From Baffinella frigidus (lineage: Eukaryota > Cryptophyceae > Cryptomonadales > Baffinellaceae), in contig MU646772.1 of the NCBI GenBank assembly GCA_026770585.1, positions 217,129 to 227,128 on the forward strand: a stretch of 10,000 nucleotides of DNA. The letters are read 5' to 3'. This document shows positions 5,607-10,000 of this stretch, piece by piece. How positions within the stretch are numbered: the stretch's first letter is position 1; every line of letters begins with the position of its first letter. Below the pieces are notes generated by a model that saw nothing but the letters and a program-made list of their open reading frames with translations, ran no database searches and was not told the origin of the DNA. Position numbers and translations under genes: made by a program.

Positions 5607-5859
5607 ATATCTGGGCGACGGGGCAACTGTGTGTGGCTTAGGCAGAGGCCCTTACATACTGGGTGCTCTGCGGGAAAACTAGGGAACGGTGGACGCTTAT
5701 TGTGACCCTGTTCCTTGGTGGACCCCAATATGGGTAGTGGCAGTTTCTTGGGCAGGAAAACTCTGGTGCAGTTCCCAAAGGTTTTCCTAACCTCGCCTCA
5801 ATTCTGTGCCGTGCATTTCTCTTTCGAATGAAGTCAATAAGTGTCAATAAGTGAAAGTA
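5607..5859. other. Unassigned spacer
   Basis: No gene is recognised. It contains a perfect 10-bp tandem duplication (GTCAATAAGT twice, 5833-5852) directly before the first Q module. Open frames are short and unremarkable. Confidence 0.3.
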
Positions 5860-6492
5860 AAATGCTTTCTCTGCAGATCCCTTCTACGGAACGGCGTGTC
5901 GTTGGGCTATGTTGGGCGAAATTAAAACCTAAAGGACCTAAAGGAAATCGGTGAGCATGGGAACCAGTTGGTATACCTTCACCCACCCCAACAGAGCCAC
6001 CCTGTATCCCCTCTTCACGAGCCTCTGCACTGGAGAGCTAAACGCGATCCGAAAGCAAAAATGCTTTTTCTGCAGATCCCTTCTACGGAACGGCGTGTCG
6101 TTGGGCTATGTTGGGAGAAATTAAAACCTCAAGGACCTAAAGGGGTATCTGCAGTCCTTTCTACGGAAGGGCGTGTCGTTGGCATATGTTGGGAGAAATC
6201 AAAACCTCAAGGACCTAAAGGATCCGTGGTTGGAGCTCTTCTACTTCAACCATGGGATACCATGAGCCTCACAAAGGCTGACTTGGGTTCGGTGTGTGCG
6301 TGAGCATGGTACCCAATTGGTACACCTTCACCCACCCCAAAAGAACTAACCCTTTATCCCCTCTTCGCGAGCCTCTGCACTGGAAAGCTAAACGCGACAC
6401 GAAAGCAAAAATGCTTTCTCTGCAGTCCTTTCTACGGAAAGGCGTGTCGTTGGCATATGTTGGTCGAAATTAAAACCTCAAGGACCTACAGG

Positions 6493-6607
6493 ATTCGCAT
6501 CCACCTTTCTCTCCTTACATTTTCGGTGTCTGGCTGATCTCATCTCACCTCGCACCCCCACACACATTCCCTCTTCATCTTTGGGAATCTTGTTCCATCT
6601 TGACATC
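6493..6607. other. Unique spacer inside the mosaic
   Basis: A pyrimidine-rich stretch (CCACCTTTCTCTCCTTAC, then CTCGCACCCCCACACAC) not found elsewhere in the window. It separates a Q module from an R module where Q and R abut directly in the other case (6222). Confidence 0.4.
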
Positions 6608-7071
6608 TGGGGTATCCGTGGTTGGAGCTCTTATGCTTCAACCATGGGATACCAAAAGCCTCATAGGCTGACTTGGGTTCGGCGTGTGTGCGAGCGTGTT
6701 CCCAGTTGGGGACTCCTTAAACACCCCAATAAACTCGTCTTTCCCCCGTGATATATGACTCTTCACCTTTACTCACCCGAAAGGAAGCATGGCCTTTCTA
6801 CAGAACCAGTTCCTGTGTCCGCCTATGTTGGGAGCTCGAAGAACCTAAAGGACCTCAAACACCCAAAGAGAACCACACTTTATCCCCTCTACACGAGCCT
6901 GTGCACTGGTGAGCTAAACGCGACCCGAAAGCAAAAAATGCTTTCAATGCAGTCCTTTCTACGGAAGGGCGTGTCGCTGGGCTATGTTGGGAGCATTTAA
7001 AACCTCAAGGACCTAACGGATTTCCTGGACCTAAAGGTCCGGTGTCCGCCTGTGTTCGGAGCTCGAACAAC

Positions 7072-7122
7072 CTAAAGGAGCACGGGTCCTTCTAACAATC
7101 TAAAGGAGCACGGGTCCTTCTA
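7072..7122 (+). repeat. Tandem duplication, CTAAAGGAGCACGGGTCC
   Basis: A 23-base string starting CTAAAGGAGCACGGG and ending TCCTTCTA occurs perfectly at 7072-7094 and 7100-7122 (28-bp period). It follows a partial Q module and closes the mosaic. Confidence 0.9.
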
Positions 7123-7212
7123 TGTACGACACGTCTGATTTCAAGGGAGGGATAGGCAGAATGGGTTTCGGGGTCTCCTGGTGACTCGATCGCGGAGCTT
7201 CGGTCCCAATGC

Positions 7213-7497
7213 GTGTGTTTCTCCAGGGTGGGTCCAGGGATGCCTACTATCCCTCAACCATCTTTGGGGAGCGTCCCCTTTAGCTGCAGCGGGAAGAGTC
7301 TTCTACTCATCGTTAAGCCTCGGGAGCGGCCCCTTGAACCACAGCGGGTGGAGTCCTATGCTCACCTGGGAGTACGACAGCTCCAGTCCTTGCTTGGGGA
7401 TGGCACAATCCTGTCTAATAAATCGGAAATAACGGAAATGAGTGAGTATGGCCGGTCTGGTCCTGGCTCGGCGATCTGGGGATACTATCCCGTGTAG
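7213..7497 (+). CDS. Possible exon, unknown protein
   Basis: The frame is open for 95 codons to TAG at 7495-7497. Within it, GTGTGTTTCTCCAG ending at 7228 is a good pyrimidine-rich splice acceptor, so the coding part may start at 7229. The 3' two thirds (about 7310-7494) reads a mixed, soluble-looking sequence with a helical Leu-Gln-rich middle (HLGVRQLQSLLGDG) and a Gly/Tyr-rich end. AATAAA at 7417-7422 lies inside the frame, and the GGAAATAACGGAAAT string here recurs at 7773-7795 in non-coding DNA, which argues against a conserved gene. No domain is recognised. A second + frame (7181-7432) overlaps. Confidence 0.22.
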   Translation: MCFSRVGPGMPTIPQPSLGSVPFSCSGKSLLLIVKPRERPLEPQRVESYAHLGVRQLQSLLGDGTILSNKSEITEMSEYGRSGPGSAIWGYYPV

Positions 7498-7507
7498 GAT
7501 GACCGGA

Positions 7508-7525
7508 GTGACTTTACACAGTCAC
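7508..7525. other. Small inverted repeat GTGACT/AGTCAC
   Basis: A 6-bp stem with a 6-base loop (GTGACT TTACAC AGTCAC), immediately left of the TTAA-bounded element. It adds to a local cluster of inverted repeats over 7500-7630. Confidence 0.6.
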
Positions 7526-7537
7526 GTCCACTATCCC

Positions 7538-7627
7538 TTAAGTGGCCAGGCGGTCAAATTTGACCAAGAGGTCCCGGGCAGGTCGTAGGGCCCTAAGGTA
7601 GGGCCTGTGAGACTACTGGCCACTTAA
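7538..7627. mobile_element. TTAA-bounded small inverted-repeat element
   Basis: TTAAGTGGCCAG (7538-7549) is matched by its exact reverse complement CTGGCCACTTAA (7616-7627). Read as target duplication plus terminal repeat, this is TTAA, an 8-bp GTGGCCAG inverted end and an interior of 66 bp, 82 bp between the TTAA copies. Inside are a perfect 14-bp palindrome GGTCAAATTTGACC (7552-7565) and a GGCCCT-AAGGT-AGGGCC hairpin (7589-7605). TTAA is the target of piggyBac-type elements, but their ends usually begin CCC or CCY, so the assignment is tentative. There is no coding capacity. Confidence 0.45.
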
Positions 7628-7684
7628 CAGATCAAGGAGATAGCGACGGCACGGGCTGACACCGACGATCTGACGGGAGCACCG

Positions 7685-7721
7685 TTTTTTCTTCGTATAC
7701 GATGTGGATATGGTGATATAT
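7685..7721 (+). repeat. TTCTTCGTA..TGTGGATATGGTGATATAT module, copy 2
   Basis: A second copy of the unit at 5562-5606, with TACGCG changed to TATACGA. It is followed at 7773-7795 by a GGAAATAACGGAAATAACGG tract, shared with 7425-7440. Confidence 0.7.
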
Positions 7722-7794
7722 ATTGCTTTGGTACGACCCGTACAGCACTTTTACGAAAGAAAGAGAATAGATCGGAAATAACGGAAATAACGGA

Positions 7795-7880
7795 AGCAGG
7801 GCTTTTCTGTAGAACAAGTTCCAGTGTCCGCCGTGTCCGCCTATGCAGGGAGCTCGAAGAACCTCACAGATCTAAAAGAG
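7795..7880 (+). repeat. Outlying diverged Q module
   Basis: CTTTTCTGTAGAACAAGTTC, GTGTCCGCC, TATGCAGGGAGCTCGAAGAA and CCTCACAGATCTAAAAGAG match the diverged Q copy at 6786-6850. A perfect 9-bp tandem duplication (GTGTCCGCC, 7824-7841) is specific to this copy. Confidence 0.7.
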
Positions 7881-7979
7881 CTGTTGGAGCTGTAATAGTA
7901 TCCTGATATCACATCAGCTGGGTTCTGTTAATCAAGTTTCACCATCATCAGCAAATATCAGGCAGGTTGCTGTTAACGA

Positions 7980-8486
7980 TTGAGTCTGATATGTCCATGC
8001 CCAGGCTTGGGGGGTTGCAATCCAAAGGGGGGGGGGGGGTTAGCAAATAAAATGCCAGGAAAAATATGGGCAATACCAGAATCCAGGGAAAAAATGCCAG
8101 AAAATAATGTTTTTGACCTTGCACCGGCTTTCGAAAACCCATGTGGTTTTTCGGGCCAGCTTTTTCGGATTGGCAAGACTTTTGCCGGACCGGTGACTAA
8201 TTTTGCCAGTTTTTCCGCCCTCGGATACACACAGCGGGTTACGAAGCGATTTTCGGGCTCTGAGAGCCCGAGTTTCCGTTATCTTATCCGTATGAACCTC
8301 GTCCTTCTTGCCGCTCAAGGGTTATTCGAAATCCCTTCGAAGTCCGCTCCCCCCCCCTCTGTGGTGTACGTCTACGCGGGAGCCGGTTCGGGCTTTAGAG
8401 ATTTGATACTCTTTGATATCTTAGCCTTCCTTGCTTATCTTAATCTTATCTTGATAAAATTAAGAGAAACAAGGATATGCTATTGA
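7980..8486 (+). CDS. Doubtful 168-codon open frame, longest in window
   Basis: This is the longest ATG-to-stop-type frame in the window (starting TTG or GTG-like codons are also possible). The start of the product is Gly/Pro-rich over a G run (about 8029-8040), the middle is Phe/Pro/Gly-rich, and the last 25 residues are hydrophobic (LILFDILAFLAYLNLILI), which could be one membrane segment. Against a real gene: the frame runs through a diverged copy of element S and a remnant of the 75-bp repeat (8229-8390), includes a homopolymer, and no family is recognisable. The AT-rich segment 8045-8120 has an internal ATGCCAG-A4 repeat. It is probably a chance frame. Confidence 0.15.
   Translation: MSLICPCPGLGGCNPKGGGGLANKMPGKIWAIPESREKMPENNVFDLAPAFENPCGFSGQLFRIGKTFAGPVTNFASFSALGYTQRVTKRFSGSESPSFRYLIRMNLVLLAAQGLFEIPSKSAPPPSVVYVYAGAGSGFRDLILFDILAFLAYLNLILIKLRETRICY
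8229..8390. repeat. Element S copy 3 plus 75-bp family remnant
   Basis: CACAGCGGGTTACGAAGCGA matches CACAGCGGGCCACGAAGGGC at 1504. GGGTTATTC (8319-8328) and TTCGAAGTCCGC (8337-8348) match 3396-3425. CTGTGGTGTACGTCTACGCG (about 8358) resembles the 75-bp unit of 1063-1740. Repeats of the left end are therefore found 5-7 kb away in the same orientation. A small hairpin TCGGGCTC-TGA-GAGCCCGA sits at 8253-8271. Confidence 0.45.
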
Positions 8487-8530
8487 GGCATCAATCGTTG
8501 GTGACATAACAAGGTTACCTAACCGGTTGT
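8391..8530. other. AT-rich interval
   Basis: TTGATATC, TTAATCTTATC and AGATAAG-like strings are visible. The drop in GC against both neighbours suggests intron or intergenic DNA. On the minus strand GTAACC at 8518-8513 could be a donor for the frame described at 8460-8702. Confidence 0.3.
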
Positions 8531-8702
8531 TTTTCTCTTTGTGCGAGTCTGGATCTTTTCTCTTTGTGCGAGTCTGGATCTTCTTGACGCACGTCTTGGC
8601 CAGGCCCCCATGGGTACCTTTGGCGTCCGTGGCGAGGCCCATCGACTCGAGTGTGGCAAACAAATCTGCAGGGGTCCGATCCGTCTTCTCTTCGGAAACC
8701 GG
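8460..8702 (-). pseudogene. Possible exon disrupted by a 25-bp duplication
   Basis: The minus frame is open from 8702 (after TGA at 8703-8705) to TAA at 8460-8462, with a protein-like stretch of about 45 codons reading SEEKTDRTPADLFATLE and later THGGLAKTCVKKIQ. Codons there favour G or C at position three. CCCCTGCAG just before 8666 could be a splice acceptor. A perfect 25-bp tandem duplication (8531-8580) lies in the 3' part. Because 25 is not a multiple of three, the frame downstream of the first copy changes: with only one copy it would end after a short basic Lys/Arg/Thr tail at a TAG near 8516. This looks like a recent duplication that altered the C-terminus, if the frame is real. All three minus frames are open here, so coding status is uncertain. 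No family is recognised. Confidence 0.3.
8531..8580 (+). repeat. Perfect 25-bp tandem duplication
   Basis: A 25-base unit (TTTTCTCTTTGTGCGAGTCT then GGATC) is present at 8531-8555 and again, without a mismatch, at 8556-8580. The identity of the copies implies a recent event. Confidence 0.97.
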
Positions 8703-8918
8703 TCAAAACCCCAAAAATCCCGCGCTTTCTAAGTGCAGTGAATCGAGGGTGTGGTTCGAGTGGTTTCATAAGACAGATGGATATTTTTCGGACGGGTGTC
8801 TCGAGGAAATGGCCAAACTACGTCCTTGATTTGGTCCATTTCGGAGGGCCGAGGAAAAAATCGGATTTCGACGACCGGGAAGCAGAAGGGGGCAAGGGGG
8901 CTTTCTCCCTGACTCCAG

Positions 8919-9499
8919 CTCCGATGAGCTCCATGCTGCTCCCCTCCGGGCGGAGCTGCTCACAGCCTGGCCCGGCGCTGCCCTCGCCCCCGAGAGGCGA
9001 AATGAGCATGGACATCCATGACCTTTCGAGGGTGCGATCGAGCGAGAGTATTCTGGCGAGAGCTCAGCGGATGCGGCGGGAGATGGAGGTGAGCGAGCCC
9101 AGGATATCTCGGGGTCAAGGACCTCCGTTGGGGAGCTTTCGGTGCCCACTTAGGAAACCCTTGCAGGGAGCCAGCCCTTACAGGGCGCTTTGAGAGCTCT
9201 TTGGTGCTAACGTGCGCGTCAATTAATGGCAGGCCTCCCTCGCCTCAGCCGGCCAGCGCTCCATCGCTCGTGACGCCCGCAGCGACGAAACCCCCCTGCT
9301 GGAGCCCTCCCACAGCCTGAGCCCCAAGGGTGGTGGTGCAGCGGCGGTCGGGGCAGTGCTCCCTGAAGATGGGCGCCCCACCGGAGGGGAGTGGGGCTGG
9401 GAGGAGCGGAGTGAGAGCAGCGACGGCGACACCGGGGAGGTGCCTGACTGCCCTCCGGAAGGGAAGCAGTTTAATCGTGCACGTTTCCCGGGTTTCTAA
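8919..9499 (+). CDS. Candidate two-exon gene, disordered basic/acidic protein of unknown function
   Basis: Exon 1 is preceded by the pyrimidine-rich acceptor CTTTCTCCCTGACTCCAG (to 8918). The first ATG is at 8924, and the exon ends at GAG (9088) before the donor GTGAGC. The 144-bp intron (9089-9232) has TGCTAAC, a near-consensus branch point, about 23 bases before GGCAG. Exon 2 (9233-9496) is 88 codons in phase 0, then TAA. From the ATG the protein is 143 residues: a Ser/Pro-rich start, a likely helix around ILARAQRMRREME at the junction, a DETPLL acidic dileucine-type string at about residues 73-78, a Gly/Ala stretch, and an acidic Glu/Ser/Asp tail. If not spliced, the frame stops at 9191. 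Exon 1 may have upstream exons, and an alternative donor GTGCCT at 9440 could join a third exon. I do not recognise the family, and the product is mostly low-complexity. Confidence 0.4.
9089..9232 (+). other. Predicted 144-bp GT-AG intron
   Basis: Donor GAG/GTGAGC, branch-like TGCTAAC at 9205-9211, acceptor AATTAATGGCAG/G. The in-frame TGA at 9191 lies inside it and is removed by splicing. The length is divisible by three. This is the best-formed intron in the window. Confidence 0.45.
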
Positions 9500-9569
9500 C
9501 TGGGGGGTGTAGGAGACTCTTGCGGAGTGCACACCACGCCAAGGATGATCCACTTTTGACATTTTTCAG

Positions 9570-9698
9570 GGGAACCCCCCTGAACGTGGTCTCACCCACG
9601 TCAGATCTTACGTGGACAAGGCGTCGGTTTCCCTCGATCGATCTGGCATGGCAGAAAGCAGCTCCTTGGCCCGATCTGGCTGTCTTTCCCTCAACGTG
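9570..9698 (+). CDS. Possible third exon of the 8919 gene
   Basis: ACATTTTTCAG (to 9569) is a good acceptor. With a donor at 9440 (GAG/GTGCCT) the intron would be 130 bp, close to the 144-bp intron upstream, and the phase would again be 0. The frame then stays open for 43 codons (Ser/Leu/Arg-rich, with VRSYVDKASVSLDRSGMAE) to TAG at 9699-9701. The alternative is that the gene stops at 9497. Another + frame (9520-9750) is also open and reaches a CCG/GTGAGG donor at 9747. Confidence 0.2.
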
Positions 9699-9701
9699 TA
9701 G

Positions 9702-9790
9702 AGTGCACATGATCGCTCTCGGCGCCCCTGCTCAGACGCAGCCCCGGTGAGGGTGCTTACATGGCGGCCGGGTTGGTACAGTAGTGATAA

Positions 9791-9793
<3 letters not shown>
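9702..9793. other. Unassigned spacer
   Basis: It contains CCCCG/GTGAGG at about 9741-9752, a donor-like sequence, and GTTGGTACAG before the microsatellite. No gene is called. Confidence 0.25.

Positions 9794-9824
<31 letters not shown>
9794..9824. repeat. (CT)n microsatellite
   Basis: An uninterrupted CT dinucleotide tract of about 31 bases preceded by GTGATAAAGGT. A minus-strand frame over it reads Arg-Glu repeats and is not a gene. Confidence 0.97.
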
Positions 9825-9825
<1 letters not shown>

Positions 9826-9956
9826 GCCCATTACATGCTGCTACAGGGGTTTCTGGGCTATAAGAAACCGAAGAAGAACTTACGCACACAGACCAGACCC
9901 CCCCCCGTTTTCTTGATTTAGTACCATAGGGTTGACTGAATCTTGCATTTAGTAAT
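9825..9956. other. Unassigned spacer with C run
   Basis: It holds a CAGACCAGACC string and an 8-9 base C run at about 9899-9906. Nothing coding is seen. Confidence 0.3.
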
Positions 9957-9977
9957 CAAGGCCTCTCTCCCTGGTCT

Positions 9978-10000
9978 GGTGATAACAAAGGTCTCTCTCT
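9978..10000. repeat. Start of a second CT microsatellite
   Basis: GTGATAACAAAGGTCTCTCT repeats the lead-in at 9784-9800 (GTGATAAAGGTCTCTCT), so the microsatellite and its flank have been duplicated at about 195-bp spacing. It runs off the window edge. Confidence 0.75.

Larger units (their letters stand above)
5860..7122 (+). repeat. P-Q-R composite repeat mosaic
   Basis: Three modules recur. P (about 115 bp) has GTGAGCATGG, ACCTTCACCCACCCCAA, TATCCCCTCTTCACGAGCCT, GCACTGGAGAGCTAAACGCG and ends at a hairpin AAAGCA-AAAA-TGCTTT. Q (about 75 bp) runs from CTGCAG through TTCTACGGAA, GGCGTGTCGTTGG, GCTATGTTGGGAGAAATTAA to AAGGACCTAAAGGA. R (about 78 bp) runs from TCCGTGGTTGGAGCTCTT through TTCAACCATGGGATACCA to GGCTGACTTGGGTTCGG. 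Q lies at 5871-5945, 6070-6144, 6149-6222, 6420-6492, 6786-6850 (diverged), 6948-7020 and, partial, 7035-7080. P lies at 5952-6067, 6300-6417, 6689-6745 (partial) and 6858-6944. R lies at 6222-6299 and 6610-6688. The frame 5968-6303 reads two Q modules in phase (78 bp apart) but runs through P and R too and is not maintained elsewhere, so I do not call a gene. Confidence 0.88.

Noticed and set aside
8527-8829. 100-codon + strand frame overlapping the minus-strand candidate
   Set aside because: It reads through the 25-bp duplication with a Phe/Leu/Cys-rich start and has no splice or start signal favouring it; all frames here are open, so it remains possible but unsupported.
8766-9149. 127-codon minus-strand frame opposite the two-exon candidate
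   Set aside because: It is Ser/Pro/Arg-rich, as expected of the antisense of a GC-rich exon, and has no matching splice signals; the + strand model explains the intron features better.
9608-9889. 93-codon minus frame with an Arg-Glu repeat
   Set aside because: The RERERE stretch is the CT microsatellite read in reverse; the rest is not recognisable.

Overview
This window looks like nuclear DNA of a eukaryote, most likely an alga or another organism with plant-type telomeres. The signs are (TTTAGGG)n telomere-like repeats, many micro- and minisatellites, several dispersed repeat families, and short possible exons with GT-AG introns of about 130-145 bp. There are no bacterial-style operons, no recognisable tRNA or rRNA, and no CRISPR array. 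I cannot name the species. A green alga (prasinophyte-like) or a dinoflagellate would both fit, but that is a guess from repeat style and telomere type.

Bases 1-3840 are almost entirely repeats and hold no gene I can support. In order: a 30-base G run, a GT/GA microsatellite, a 43-bp tandem array, a (GGGTGTA)14 array, a dispersed repeat of about 150 bp, a family of about 75 bp interleaved with a GGACGAGATAA minisatellite, degenerate GGGTTTC/GGGTTCA tracts, a (TTTAGGG)n block, four copies of a roughly 45-bp element, an ATATACCAGTTTAC-like minisatellite, and an inverted-repeat-flanked array of 21 heptamers (ATGGTAT). A second copy of the 150-bp repeat and a large GA microsatellite follow. The G-rich strand of every heptamer array is the + strand.

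Bases 3840-5600 are less repetitive. They contain a perfect 13-bp-stem hairpin just before the start and a GC-rich stretch (about 4700-5480) in which the minus strand shows short protein-like open segments bounded by plausible splice sites. I treat these as weak exon candidates. Bases 5860-7100, with outliers near 7800, are a mosaic of three repeat modules (called P, Q and R here) arranged mostly in the order P-Q-R-P-Q. Bases 7213-7500 hold a possible exon on the + strand, followed by a 90-bp TTAA-bounded inverted-repeat element.

Bases 8460-9700 are the most gene-like part. A minus-strand frame at 8460-8702 carries a 25-bp tandem duplication that shifts its 3' reading frame. A + strand candidate gene at 8919-9499 has two exons and a well-formed 144-bp intron. 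None of the predicted proteins matches a family I recognise. Composition-based impressions of coding are unreliable here, because several frames on both strands are open at once. The window ends in CT microsatellites. No pathway or operon can be inferred.
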